From NCBI RefSeq assembly GCF_000516985.1, contig NW_006917092.1:5213924-5277923 (forward strand): DNA of 64,000 nt, read 5' to 3'. Below, piece by piece: positions 20,578-33,698 of this stretch (position 1 is the first letter of the stretch; each line of letters begins with the position of its first letter). A program made the position numbers and the translations under genes. The stretch comes from Pestalotiopsis fici W106-1. Taxonomy: Eukaryota; Ascomycota; Sordariomycetes; Amphisphaeriales; Sporocadaceae. A model generated the notes under the pieces. It was not told the origin of the DNA. It worked only from the letters and a program-made list of their open reading frames with translations, and ran no database searches.

Positions 20578-21404
20578 CTACTTCTTTTGAAACATTGCGA
20601 ATTTGTTTCCAAGCTTTGCGACCTTCAAGACATCTCGATAGGTCAGGCTGGTGCGCGTGGCTCGGCTATTACGACCATCCACATAGTCAGTGGACCTTAG
20701 AAGGCTCCAGTTCGCTACGGTTTCTGCTGACAGATCGACATCCGCTGTGATATCAGAAATGCCGTGCAGGTAATCGGTATACAGTTCTTCGGTGGTTATG
20801 AGAAGGCTCCGTGGTTCTTGAAGGATTCTCCATGCAGGAACAGGGTCAAGTGCACCATCTTCCTTACTCTTGTGAATATTGAGACATAGGCTCGCTCCCA
20901 GGCTCACAGTGGCGACTACGGGATGGTATGCATTTCCGTCCTTGTGAGGCATAATGCCAACACCTGGGGGGTATTCATTGATGAGAACGTGGTTGGGCTG
21001 CTGATGTGGGCTATCTGAGAACAAGTCAGGCGCGTCGGATTCTTGCGTTCGAGGAATGGCCTTGAGGCGCGAGATGACGGGTTCGTTGAGCCATGCTGGG
21101 AGCGGAGCCTCAACGAGCTTGTTGTTGACTAGGTCTGAGGGCCAGGTTTGAAGGCGACGGTGGGTGAGCTGCGTCCAGCGAGGCTTGGGGGCGGATGCAA
21201 TCTATTGTCCACGGTTAGAGCACGAGCAATGGCAGCCTACCGAAACCATCGTACTTTATCTAGAATGATTCGCTCTTCGTCCTCGGATATGAAATCGGGA
21301 ATGTAGTAGGCGCTAGATGGAAGAGAGTCGATGCGGGCGTCGCTCAACGAAGTTGGTAGGACAACAGGTGGGACGGCGGAGGCTGAGCCAGTGTTGTCAC
21401 CCAT
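20578..21404 (-). CDS. ALKBH6-like 2-oxoglutarate/Fe(II) dioxygenase (AlkB family)
   Basis: Exon 1 is 21404-21255 and exon 2 is 21201-20578; the 53-nt intron runs GTACGA..CAATAG. Product: 257 residues, close to human ALKBH6. The N-terminal part has the usual SSAYYIPDFISEDEERIIL opening. The iron-binding HxD is in MPHKDG (His136, Asp138), preceded by NHVLINEYPPGVGI. The distal His is probably in DYLHGIS, and the 2-oxoglutarate Arg lies in the C-terminal RATRTSLTYRDV. So the catalytic set looks complete. AlkB enzymes oxidatively demethylate nucleic acids or proteins; the substrate of the ALKBH6 branch is less settled. The start MGDNTGSASAV is preferred to an in-frame ATG 11 codons upstream. Confidence 0.88.
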
Positions 21405-22392
21405 CTTTTGATGCGAAATGCAAAAGGCTGAATGCAAGTGAGCGGCGCTAATGGAATATTTGATGTATGACGAGCCAGGTTATTAAGTTTTTGCTGTTTT
21501 CTTTGCTGGATGATGCCTGGATTGTGCAGGCAGATTCGAGTCCCAGGGATAACAGCATTGGCAGCCTGTAGCGTGCGAAAATGTATGTAGAGGTAGCGGA
21601 CGAGTAGGATGGGGTCAATGAAAGGAAATCAGATCACGGAATGTGCAACAGCTGCAGAGGCAGCAGCTAGTGTTCGCCCAATACTGTTCGAGTTCCGGCG
21701 AATAGGTCGGTGAACAAAAGCGCTCGAGAAAAGACACAGGCTCAGGCAGGCTCAGGCTCCGGCTCAGACTTCAGACTTTGCGCGGGGATATTTGCTTCTC
21801 TTCGGAGGCCCGGGACTTGGGCTGGTTCACTCAAGTCTCTTCCTTCTCCTTCACAGCCTTGGGGCTATATTAGCATTGAGATAGCGAGTCTAAAAATCGA
21901 CAACAAGGTTTGGTGATGATGTCGTCGTCGTAAGGTGTCCGTCCCTCCACCCTTTTCGTGCCTCCTAAAAAGACTCGACTAGATATGAGAAGTAGTTGGG
22001 CGTTGGGGAGGGGGTCATTGAAGACAAGCAGACAAGAGAGGCCGTCCAGCCGGCGCAGGTGGACCTGAGCGAGCCTTATCAAGGCATGACCCGGCAGTTG
22101 GACAGTGTGGTGAGTTGGCGTAAAGGAGGGGGGGAGGCAATCCCGCGATACGTGTGGAGGGAAGACGAGCAAGCAGGGGGGAAAGTCGCACTGTATTTCT
22201 TGGATCTTTGGACGTGGTTGCGTGGCTCGTTTGGTTCAAGGTACGAATACTTGTGTAGATACTAGTAAATGCGAAGAGATCAATGCGCAGGGGTTGGGGA
22301 ACGGCGGCGTGACTGGGCAAACAAGGTGATCAACAATGATAAAAACAACAATAATGGGAAGAAGGAAGACTCATTTCATCATATCGACCGAA

Positions 22393-22418
22393 AGAGAGAG
22401 AGAGAGAGAGAGAGAGAG
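22393..22418. repeat. (GA)n microsatellite
   Basis: Thirteen GA units in uninterrupted series in the divergent promoter region. Confidence 0.9.
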
Positions 22419-23614
22419 CCGAACAAGAAAGAGAAGTGATGAATCCAACCCGAACCTGAACCTGGCATGGGCTGCTGCTAGTGGACTGATGAAACGAAAT
22501 GAGGAGGGGATGCAAGAGACTGGACTTTGACTGGGTCTTGAATCGATTTGGGCCTCCACTGGTCCTCAATCTGCCCACTCAGCGCCGGGCTGGCCCTTCT
22601 TTGCCCTTTTGACCCCTGTCCGGCCCCAGCGAAGTGCAGCATAAGCGGCAGCGAAAGAACGCAGAGCCCTGCCCCGTTTTTCCTGCCCTCGTCTGTCTGC
22701 CTGTTCACTTTTCTGCGTATTTGGTCTTTGCAGACCGCCGTAGCGATGCGAAGTGCCACCCACTGGGCCGCCTACTGCCAATCAAAGTGGATTCGAGCCA
22801 GCTGTGCTAGCGGTCGCCCGAGTCCCCCCAAGACTTGCAGGTTTCAATGGGATGGGATGGAGACTTGCTCGCTGCGGCACCAAAGGAGTGAGAACGGCTG
22901 AACGGTTAAGGCAAGACAATAGACTGCAAAAATGAGGGTCGGCCAAGCAGGCAGATGGGGGGCTTGGGGGGAAGCAGACAGAAAGGACAGGACACCTCGC
23001 AAGTCGGTCGGCTCGCTCACTTCTTCCTTGTCTGTCTCCTCGCGCAATGAGACGAGAAAAGGCGACCAATTTTTTTTTAAATGTGTTTTTTTTGCCTCCG
23101 AGACCACCCTAGCACTGGGACCTCTACATACAGGGCGGGCCACCGGGGGAAGAACATGGAAAGAAAAAAAAAACACTTGGTCGGTCAGTCGGTCCTTGCC
23201 TGAGCCAGACTAGCGGCTAGGTAGCATGGTTGGTTCGCTCTGCTGCAAGCTTGAGTCTGCCTTCATCTTCCTATGATTCGTCTTGATCTGGTTTGGCGCG
23301 GGTCTTTGCTTTGCGCTCAAGCTGCTTCTGCTCTCTTCTCGTGATCTTGCCGTCCGTCCTTTTTCGCTCTACTGCCGTCCATGCGTTCGTTGCCCATTTG
23401 AAGGAAGGAAAGAAGGAGAGAGAACATAGCCTTGGGTGTAAAATGAATTAGACTGACCGAAACTGCCTACCACCATCCACTGCTACGTACTACCTCACTA
23501 CTGGTCGGTTGGCATTACCTCTCTACCGTGGTCAAATTACCTTGCCTACTGCCTTAACTCTGTACCATTACCACCTGTAACTCGTACAGGAAGTACATTA
23601 CACACGTACCTCTG

Positions 23615-23636
23615 CCTACCTTACCTACCTACCTAC
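23615..23636. repeat. Short ACCT tandem repeat
   Basis: The sequence gcctaccttacctacctacctactt has five imperfect units. The same unit recurs in other intergenic regions of the window (see findings). Confidence 0.6.
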
Positions 23637-24186
23637 TTGCAGTTGGTACCGACTTGATTGAACCAATCCACATCTTTGGCCCCCTTCGCCGCGCCGATAG
23701 ATTCCAGAATCTAAGCCCAAGCAAGTCCTCTCTCTGTTGTACTATTTTCGTAAAACTCTTTTTTCCTTTTTTATCTTGATCTATCATTTTGCGGCGACTG
23801 TTCGACTCCTTTGCCCGGCCCTCGACTCAGAAAGACGAGAAACAACTCCAAAATTGTCCTCGCCCCGTTCTCCAATCCAACCCAGCCCGTCTTTCCGCTG
23901 CACGCAACGCACACGCGCACTACCCAAGACTCGCTCCCTGGTCCAGCTCTTGGTGCGTTTGACCTTTGGAGGACCCACGCGAATCCCGTTTCTGAGACTC
24001 GTATTCGACCAGAGCCAACGATCTCTCCTCACCCTCGATTCGCCCTGGAGAGCAACAACATTCACCACCACCACCAACACCACCACTCCCACTTCCACCA
24101 CTACTCGCACAGTACTGCCGCCCCTTGCTGTTGCTGGCGCCGCCCTGTCTCGAGTTCCGTCAATAGTCACCCTGGGAGTGGCCATC

Positions 24187-24210
24187 ATGGTGCACTATTG
24201 CCGATATTGA
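24187..24210 (+). promoter_or_regulatory. Upstream ORF of the HOS4-type gene
   Basis: ATG 24187 opens seven codons (MVHYCRY) and stops at 24208-24210, only five bases before the main ATG at 24216. The uORF ATG context is catcATGG, which is good, so ribosomes probably meet it. Whether it represses the main frame is inference. Confidence 0.5.
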
Positions 24211-24215
24211 ATGAT

Positions 24216-27200
24216 ATGGATGCGCAGAATGCTGTCGAGTCCACGAGCGCGAAGCAGCCTGCTTCTCCACGGAGGGGATCCGACAATGAGTCGACTCACC
24301 CAAGGAACAGGTCACCCGTAGCCAACAAGACAGCCGCCTCCTCGACGACAACGACGACCACCACAACAGTAACAAAAGATCTCAAGCCTCCGCCAAATAC
24401 CTCTTCTAATGCAACGGACGAGGACGCTGCCCACGAACGTGATTCGGATGCCGAGACCATTGTTCTGCCAGGGAAGGATGGCATCTCGCCCTCCAAGCCA
24501 CGCAAGGTCATCAAGCATGAAGACAAGAGTGACGGTGAGATTGATGACCATGTCCTCCCGGCCCCAAAGAAGTTGTCTAGGGAAGCCAAAGATCTCTCCA
24601 ACCATGGCGAACGATCCGCTGCCGGTGATGACGCTGCGTCTTCAGTGCGGCAGAAGAAGCGTCCGCTAGAAAAACAGCGTGTCAGAGATGGATCTGCTGG
24701 ACTGAGCTCGGCACCCACCTCTCCTCCTATCCATCTGCAACGAGAACAGAGCTCATCACACCGACGTCGCAACCATGGCAACCATGATTCTGGCTCCGAC
24801 TCGGAGACTCCAAAACCAAGATCCCCGAAGCTGTCCAAGGAGAAGGGCACCCCCATTGAGCGTCATCTGTCCCATAAACGTAAAGCCCACAAGACGGAAT
24901 CTGATGACGATGCCGATGCGCGCAAGATCCGCCGGCCACGGGTTTCGGAAACTGGTCTAGAAAGTAGATCCAAGGATTCCAAGTCTATGTCAAGTAAGCC
25001 GCACCTTGAGAGGCACTCAGCTTCACGCCCCCGGTCCATCTCCCCCCATGTTCGGGCACACCGCAGAAGTCTCTCGACACAGTTGCCAGATAAGTCGTAT
25101 GCATCAGGACTTGGTTCCAAGAAGCGACGAATACCTGCCCCTCTGCAGTCGACCGATTACCATTCGGACGATTCTTCCGCCAGTGGTAGCCCTCACCCTC
25201 GTAGCTCGCGGCTCAAGAGCATTGTGACGCCTGGTACAGGTGATTCGACCATGTCGCCTGCCAAACTCGCACCCCACAAGAAGCACCTGGATGCACACGG
25301 TCAGACTCTCTTCGCAAAAGCGTGTGCAAAAGGTGAATACGATGTTGCAAAAACGCGACTTGCTGAACGACCAGAGGACTTGAACTTTGCAGACCACGCC
25401 GGAAACACTCCGCTCCAGGTTGCTTCTCTCAATGGTCATGAGGATGTTGTGGAGTTGCTCATAGGTGCTGGGTGCAATCTGGAGTGCAGAAATGATGTGA
25501 AAGATACCCCACTCCTCGATGCTGTTGAGAATGGTCATTTGGGAGTGGTTAAGCTTTTACTGGCCGCAGGAGTCAACCCTCGCAAAGCTAATGCAGAAGG
25601 CCAAGAACCCCTCGAAAAAGTTCCTGATGACCTGGACAATGCAGAGGAGATACGACAAGCTCTGATTGAGGCCAAACAGAAGGTGGGCGAATTACGCCGG
25701 ACTTCGGAGGATCATGCACCACAGGACAATCAGGACACTTCATCTCATGGAGCCAATAGCCCTCGACGATCGCCGGAACCTTCACTCGGGGCAGTTTTGG
25801 CTGCATCCTCGAGACGAGGAGGTACCGTGCGGTCCACGAAAACCAGTAATCACTTGCTTTACATGAGTTTGGACGAGAAAACCCTGCGTCAAGCTGCAGC
25901 TCGCGGCGATCACGAGACTGTTACGCGCATTTTACAAGTCAAGGAAAGCTGCGACGATGCCGAGGCTTTGGTGGCAGCTGCCCGTGGAGGCCATAACTTT
26001 GTCATGGAGTTGCTGCTTGCCCTAGGTGGTGCCAATCCTGATCCGTCTCCTGTGGCATCCTTACCTGGAGAGCACAGTACGCCGATGCTGGCTGCTATTG
26101 GCCAGGAGAATATCAAGGTCGTCCAGCTATTGTTGGAGCAAAATGGCTTTGATCCGACACGTCGATTCAGAGGCGAGACGTACTACGAAATCGCAAGACG
26201 CCGCGAAGGGCCCATGTGGAAGGAAGAGGAGCATATGCTCAAAAATGCTTATGACGAGTACAAAAAGACTCACAAAGGACATTCAAAGAACAAAGTATCT
26301 CCCTCAAGGCGTGAAAGAGACCTTGCAGGTCAAGAAGCCAAGCGTGTCTCTCGTGCCGAGAATAATGCCGAAAAACCTCGCCCTCAGCACAAGCGGCGAC
26401 CTTCGAGTCCGCCACGGGAGGGCGATGCCAAGAAAAAGGTCAATTCTGGAAAGACTGCCAGCAGTCCCAAGGAAAAGAAGCGTTCGCAATCTTTCAGCCA
26501 AAACGATGAACAGGTTTCTCCCAAGCGCGGTCGCCCAAAGAAAGAAGACAAAGTACCCACCATAGCCATCTCTGATCGCGAGGCGTCGCCGGCACTGTCA
26601 GCCAAAACGCATCCTGTAAAACCCAAGCGAAGCGAATCGGACATGGCGGGTTCGTCAGAGGGAGAGACTGCCAAGCCCAGGCGGAAATTGATCTCTGGCA
26701 AAGACCTGAAGGGCCAAAGAGACAAGCAACGCCGCTCCAGCATGGTTTCCAACCATTCGGCAAAGGACGCGACCGAAAGGCATGATTCTAAAATAGACGA
26801 CTCAACTGAGAAGCCTCGAGCCGAGCGTATCTCAGAAAAGTACCACGACAGGACCAAGGCATTGAAGCGTGATGACTCAAGAGACAGGCTTTCTCCCAAT
26901 GATCCCTCTGCGAAGAGGCTTCGCGCCAGTATGACGCCACCACGCCACGGCGCCGATGACAAGGATGAGAACGAGGCACCAGTTAAGCGAAGAAAACTGG
27001 ATGCCGATGGTAAAGAGAATCGTGGTCTGAAGAATCCTCCAGCTGACGACCGGCCCCGGAAACGCGATTCGTCTGGAGAGCCCATCAAGCGCCAGAAGCT
27101 TGCAGATGGTGACCGCAAAGACGTGCTCAAGGCAAAGAAGCTCAACCGGGAACGAAAAGAGTCGGAGAAAGCTTCGTCGGAAAAGCCCGAGAGCACAACT

Positions 27201-28848
27201 GCTTCCGAGGATGTGGAAATGCGAGATGCCCCAGAAGTTCCCTCTGCAGAAGACCGTGAGGCGGCCTTGGACAAGGAACGGGCAGAGTCGAGGAAGCGCC
27301 AAGCAGAACTGGAAGCCGCTGAAGAAGAGGCACGCAAGAAGGCTGAAGCCATCAAGCAACGGGAGGCCGAGGAGAAACAGAAACGCGAGGCCGATGAGAA
27401 ACGTCTCCAGGAGGAGGCTGAAAAGAAACGAGCTGAAGAGGAGGAGAAACGTCGCCTTGAAGAGGCAGAAAGGAAACGAAAAGAGGAGGCACAGGCCAAG
27501 CTCGAAGCAGAGCGGCAGAAGCGTGAAGAGGAGGCAAAGAAGGCTCGGGAAGAAGAGGAGCGCCTGCAAAAAGAGAAGGAGGACCAGCGGCGCCGCCAAG
27601 AGGAGGAGCGGGTTCGTCTCGAGAAGGAAGCTGCTGAGGAGGCACGCCGACTTCGTGAAGAGGAAGAACGGCGCGAGCGTGAGCGCAAAAGGGCAGCACG
27701 CGACGCTGAACTTTTGCGTCAACGGCAGGAGCAGGAGCGGGAGCAAGAGAAGCTTCGTCTTTCCAAGCTGCCACCCCTCCTCCGGTGGCTGGACGGATGC
27801 GCCGACCCGAAGCAACGGGAATATGCCCAGCTCTTTACAATTATGCAGGGTGTGCGCTACGACACTATCAACCCTCTCGCCACTGGTGCTCAAGGTCGGG
27901 AACAATGGCTGCTGAACACCCAGGTCGCACTTCTCCTTGGAGAGAAGGATCTGAGTCTCCAACGATGTGGGTTGTTCTCAAATCCTGTCAGAAATGTGTG
28001 GCTAACATAATTTTGTAGATACCGGCTGGGAACGAATTCCCGTGTCCAATATTGCGAAGCGTGTCATCTGGCGGCTGGAACAGGATCGATATGCCCTCAC
28101 CGAGAGCAAGCTGTATCATCTGGGTGAACAACTGCCAGGCTATTACGGCGGCGATCCGAGCAAAGTGGGCTACCAACGTCTTGAGAAGCTGCGGCGTGAT
28201 GCGTCAAAGCTTTTCTTTGACATGGACATGTTCTTCGTCAAGGTGTGTAATTTTTCCAAACGATACGCAAGTGACCTGCAATTTCTGACATGACAATAGG
28301 AGTCCGACCTGCTCTTTATCTTGCCCAGCATTCCCCATCTGCGCAACGTCAAGCTCTCTATTTGCTACCGTGAACTTCCAGAGCACGAGAACCAGCTCAA
28401 CTTCTGGACTGCACCCGCCAAGTGGAAGTCTGATCCAGACGCAAACACCAGGGAGGGATTTGCGCCCCGCCAGAAGTATTACATCAATGGACGACTGGAC
28501 GGCGAAGATCGGCCGGGGCATTACAACCCAAGCACCTCACCATTTCCCGATCAGCGAGTGCCTCGCAGAGGTGGACTGATCGCGGTTGGTCCTGAAGAGC
28601 CAGACTACCCACAATTATGCTTGGAGCAGGGGCTGGGACATTTGCTCTCAGAGCACCAGAAGCTCATGGCCATGAATGCAGCACACTTGACGCCGAGAAG
28701 CATGACATCCAACGATACTGCAGACGGCCCCAATGGAGACAACATGTCTCCATCAGCTGCATCTCCGACAACCCGAGTCAATGGCAACTATGAAAGAGGA
28801 TCGCCAGAAGCACCTCTTGTAAATGGAACTAATGGCATAGCTCATTAG
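24216..28848 (+). CDS. HOS4: Ankyrin-repeat and coiled-coil chromatin protein, Hos4 type
   Basis: Exons are 24216-27966, 28019-28242 and 28300-28848; introns are 52 nt and 57 nt. Product: 1507 residues. Residues 1-350 are disordered and Ser/Lys/Arg-rich. About 355-465 holds the first ankyrin block (DHAGNTPLQVASLNGHEDVV, DVKDTPLLDAVENGHLGVVK). About 555-675 holds a second (KTLRQAAARGDHETVTRIL, TPMLAAIGQENIKVVQLLLE). A long disordered region with basic patches follows, then about 175 residues of Lys/Glu/Arg-rich coiled coil. A conserved folded C-terminus (about 1185-1507) comes next (TGWERIPVSNIAKRVIWRL, LFFDMDMFFVKESDL). Family knowledge: Hos4 is an ankyrin subunit of the Set3 histone-deacetylase complex; Set3C membership here is inference from the architecture. 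It is nuclear by its basic motifs. The start is the first ATG in the frame. Confidence 0.8.
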
Positions 28849-31800
28849 GCCTGCTGTTTTGAATATCCCATCCCCCAGTCACCCACCAGCACGCACTTTG
28901 CTGCTGCTCCTTGTATGATACGCTTCAAGCTCCATTTTCGGTCACCACCAAGCACGCGGATACCACATGAAAACGGCTTTTCTTTTAATTCTTATGATAT
29001 GGGCCACGACATGACAGTACATAGTATTCATTACCGCATATACGTCTCTTAGCGCGCACGGATATACCCTCTCACAGGAGACGGGAGTGATGCTCTATGG
29101 AGAACCTTCGCTGAAGACGATGTGATTATTTGGAATCGGTTTAGACGCATATCCAGCGCGGTTTTGGCGCGCGCTGGACCTGGTGTTTGGTGTCGCGTGT
29201 TGTAGCTACTCTGTCACAGTTCAAGAGGATTGGGGCATGTCGAGAGGCAACGGGTCAAAGATACCACTGAATACCATCAATTGACATTGTGGATCAACTT
29301 GTTTCTCATATGACTTTTCTCTGTGAATTCAATGAATCACTAGGTGTTTGCCTACTAGACACCAGTTGAAGATGGAACCATGCTTGCTTGCTGTTACGCT
29401 AAATGATTGCGTAGGATGAATTGACATTGTGGAAAGCTGTGCAATTCTTACATCACGATACTTGGGCCTAGTTCAGGCAGTCAGTCCCTTGAGCATATGG
29501 GATATTATATCTGATAGTAGATGTCACATGGTCGTAGTTTCAACCAGTCAATTGGATGCTCTCCGAAATGATATAACAATAGACAGAAGCCAAACCGCCA
29601 CGAATATGGCGCGTATTTCAAACAGCATTATTATCAAGTTTCTTTTCCTTCCAATACTCGTACTCGACAGTCTCACGGTAAACCCAAGTCTTACTCGCGA
29701 CGGCCAAATAAAGGTCTGACCATGTCATTCGACGAAATGAAATAAAGAGGTGCTACCTGAAGTTGAGTACATGAAGTCCATGTCCACGTCCATAGGTGTC
29801 GAGTGTTGGTCTCAATGTATTGATGGAGGTGAATCATGATTCCTCGTCACGCTCAGGTCTACACTCTATAATATATTGTATTCCCTTGACTGGTGCAATA
29901 TTCGCGATATTATGTTCAGTTCAATTCCCTTACTCTTGCCTTTCTGCTTATGATGCCATGCCCCACCTCTCTCCTACATGCATAAACAAAAGATGGTGTG
30001 AGAGGATACAGAAATATCTGCATAGTCACTGTAGAATCTATCAAAAACCTTCCATGCTCATGGCTCATAAAACTAATTCCATGGCAAGGGGCAGCTAATT
30101 ACTACACAGCATGAGAGTTTGTCAAGTGAATAGACCGTTGAATTTGCCACATATAAAACAAGGAGGGAATGGTTTTGGCCACAGCTCTCGGCCAATTAAT
30201 CACTGGACCAAGTCTATCATGACCATTATCATGTGGCAAGACTCATAACAAGGCAATCTCATCTCATTCTCTCGAAAATGTCTACTCATCTCTGGAAATA
30301 TGCAAGCAGAGTTTTCACTCGAACCTCGGGATCTTCCATTCCAGGACAGGCAACAGACGTCATTTCACAAAAGGGAAAGCCTAGACCCCAAATCTTCCCG
30401 CCCAGAAAGAAATGATCGACAAGAACGTTGTTTTGGAAACAACCGCAACCCCCTCTGGTTCTTCTCATTCTCCCAGTCATGCCATATTTCCCACGTGGAG
30501 AGCTTGGTAGCCACGTTTCTGATATAAATCCGGGAGGGGAGGGGCGCAGTATGCGGCCGTGTCTGGAGGCCAGCTTTGCCGTTTTGACCCACCTCGATTA
30601 TTAAATCGCCCGACAGAGACGGCAGAAAGAGAAGGAAAGGTTCTCATGGAAGAGATGAGGAGAGGGATTGGCAATACCGGATTCTCACGGTGCAAACACC
30701 TTGAACACGTCGGTGGACCTTGGGACGTGGTGATTTCGCCGTGGCCGATGGTAAGCGATTTTGAGACCAGGGACAAGAAGAGGACCGCGTTTGATGCCAA
30801 TCCGTGTCTCTGAATCATCAATCTCAGAAGGCCCCAGAGTTCCAGAGACCACGTGGTGATCTTCGTCTAGGTAGGCATGGATGCTGCTTCTCGGTAACTG
30901 CTTTCGAGAGACGCACGCCACCACTGAAGGGGGAGTGTTTAAAGTAAATGCTGTTGGACTTGTTTCGAGTAAGTGATGCTCAAACCCCAGGGACCGTGGG
31001 GTACATACTATTTCGAAAAATACCTTTCCCGTGTGTCTTTGGTCATTTTGATTGTCTTTGTATTTGTAATTGGTCTCAGTATGAGTATGAGATGTCCACA
31101 TTCTTTAATCCGACATTCGAGAGACTAATGATATACGTCATCAGAGCTCTGCCGGCTCAGTATAGAGTGTCGGTGTCCTCTTTGCAAGTCAACTTCATAT
31201 ATCTGATTCCATAGGAACGTTCTAGATCGAGGACGGCCCGTTAGCGTAAGCTTTATATTTATATACATGTATACATTCTTAGTAAGCCTTGGGGGTTAGC
31301 AACAATTTGGAGAAGGTTTAGAACCATGATTTGCAAGGCTGAATACAGTCTGAACCGTGCAGTAGCTCGGCCACATGGGATGAAGGTATCCTCCAATAGC
31401 CACTTCCTCCATCGATCCCTAGAGGATAGCAGGATCTTGGTGTTCATCGTCCTTGTTGGTATATAAACATGTGTGTTTCTATTGGCTTCGGTAACCCAAC
31501 AGGAGCAACAACACGAAAGCATGAGCACGAAACTTGAAAGTCGTCAGCACATCTTTCGGGTGTCCATTCCCTCGAGTTGCTTAAGGGAAACAAGCAGGCC
31601 AGCCCTCCAAGCCGTGTCTCAGAAGGGAGACCGCGTGGCTGTCTGAGCTTAGTCCGGGACACCAGCCGCCGCCGCCGCTTCTGCCGTCCCGCCCGCCCGT
31701 TGTCTACGATGGGATGTCCCGGCGTGTGAAGGGAGGGGGCAACCCAGCGGCAGAGGGTCGCATCGCCCCGCGTTTCCGTCTTCTGCTTCGTCGGCGGGAG

Positions 31801-33698
31801 GGGGAGAAAAAACAAGCTAAAGTTTACTGGCATCTGTCTCAGGTAAGCGCTATCATATCTCATAATGCCCTGTTAACCCAATTCTTTTGCCGTGTGCCCG
31901 CCCATCTGCTCCTCCACAGTGCCCACGCAAGGCCGCTTTCCCTGTTGCTTCCGACCTGGCCTGCCACGCGATCAAGTCTCACAACAGGGGGAGTCTTGGA
32001 CTGGGGCCCGGCTCGGACGCGGAATCCTTGCGGGCCGCGAATATTATAGTAGATGGGGGAGTCTCTCCACACGCATATATCTTTTATTTTACGGTCGCGG
32101 CCGGTCTTTTTTTTCTGGGCGGCAGAGATCTTTCTGGGGGTTTCCCTTTCCCCGGTGATGTCTTGTTTTGAGCCATGCAAAGGATCTTTGCTTTCCCCTC
32201 TGGAGTTTTGGTTTTGGTTTTGTTTTTTTTTTATTCCCCGAAGGAAGAGAAAGAAAGAAAGCAATAAAGGGAAAAGTCTCCGACAAGTACTAATGTGTAA
32301 AATCTAGCCGTAATGCAAGAGGGGAAGAAAACGTGGGGGCCTTCATTGGAAAGAATTACCCGACGTGGCTTCAGCTGCGGTGAATGGGATTCAAAAAGCG
32401 AAAGCATAAACTTACTTTTTCCTTTCGTCTTGTCTTGCCGTACTGCCCATTTTCTTCACCTTTGAAAATATGACAAGTTTTCGTACTTTTTACATAAACG
32501 TCGTGCAAGAAGAAAAAGACACAGTTGCAAGGGAGATGCTCTTGTGTGTGTACATTGACGTATCTTCCTCTTGGCTGCGAATGGAACATCGTGAAAGGTC
32601 GATTGTTTGCTTTGTTTGACCTGATATGCTTTCCCCCCGGTTGAGCAGTAGGTGGAAAACAGGAGGCCCGATTGCATACGGCAGTTGCTTAGCGCTTGCT
32701 CCGGAACCTCATCAGCATCCTCCGCGGATCGACATGTGCAGAGCCGGCGCGTTAGCGTCTGGTCAGGCCGCCGTCCCCTTTTTGTTTGTTCAGTACATAT
32801 GTACGAATACGCAAGATGAAAACCGACAGGTGGATACAAACCATGTCGAAGGCTGAAAGGAGCATGGCTAGCGGATGCCATCATGCAGGTATTGACTGAT
32901 CATGATATGAGTGGAGTGAGATTTCGTAGAGATACAGCGCCAAGCGGTAGACACGGCTATTGATCGCAATTCTCTCAGATACGATGGGTCGACATGGTCG
33001 TTGCAGTTCGCGCGTGTTGTTTATTGGCCATGTATGCCTCTTGGCATGCTGCTGAAGCATCTCATTGACACGATAATTCAAGCGAGAGTGTTCGTAGTCG
33101 GGGGAACTCCAGTGAAGGGATATTCCTCGCCATTGACCAGATCTCATCTATTGCAAATAATTTCTTCCTTGTCCAGCTTATCATGACGCCTGCCCTTGGA
33201 TTTTCTGAGAGCCAGGTCGTGGTGCTTTTCTTGTCGCCAGCGGTGGCGTCTCTGGACGGCTGACGGTTGAAATTACTACGAGTCAAAGAAGCTAGCTTGA
33301 AAGGATGGTGGTAAATACAACAGAAGTCTAGAATTGGATAAGCATGATATAGAACAATATGATCGTAAAAATAACCAGAGAGACGATTTTATTCAGAGTT
33401 GAACCTCGACAGTCTGGCGACTCAATGCTAACATAAGGTGAGTCGGGGCGGCCGACCGGCAAAACCTCGGCTGGCACCTGCCAAACCGCGGGGCTTGACA
33501 TCATTCCTCAGGAATTTTTGAACATTTTGCCCCGCCAATGGGCAGTCGCGCGACAACTAACCCGCCCTTTCACCATATCGTAGCAATCAGAGTCGGCGTT
33601 TGGGTTGACTTTTAATCCAAAAGAAAGGATACAGCAAGTCATCAACATATACGAACAAGACTTTCATCACTGCCTGCTGTAGCAGCAACACCGTCAAG
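28849..33698. other. Gene-poor region of 4.85 kb
   Basis: This begins with the 3' UTR of the HOS4-type gene. No frame longer than about 140 codons looks like protein. A GC-rich segment with poly-G/poly-C runs lies at about 31560-32160. TATA-like sequences, for example gtatataaac near 31459, may mark an untranslated transcript. The last 250 bases are the RBG1 promoter. Confidence 0.45.

Larger units (their letters stand above)
21405..24215. promoter_or_regulatory. Divergent promoter region between the ALKBH6-like gene and the HOS4-type gene
   Basis: This stretch is 2.8 kb. It contains a (GA)13 microsatellite (22393-22418) and, near 23460-23640, a block rich in tAcctAcct repeats. A pyrimidine-rich leader runs up to 24215 and carries a 7-codon upstream ORF (24187-24210). 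The frame of the HOS4-type gene is open upstream for about 135 codons but has no ATG. No other gene was seen. Confidence 0.5.

Noticed and set aside
21519..21540. T-loop-like gattcgagtcccag
   Set aside because: No matching tRNA body upstream.
26384..27688. 434-codon minus frame inside the HOS4-type gene
   Set aside because: It is the complement of Lys/Glu/Arg and Ser repeats and is made of Ser and Arg runs, so it is a shadow.
26877..27962. 361-codon minus frame inside the HOS4-type gene
   Set aside because: Leu/Phe-rich complement of the coiled-coil codons; a shadow.
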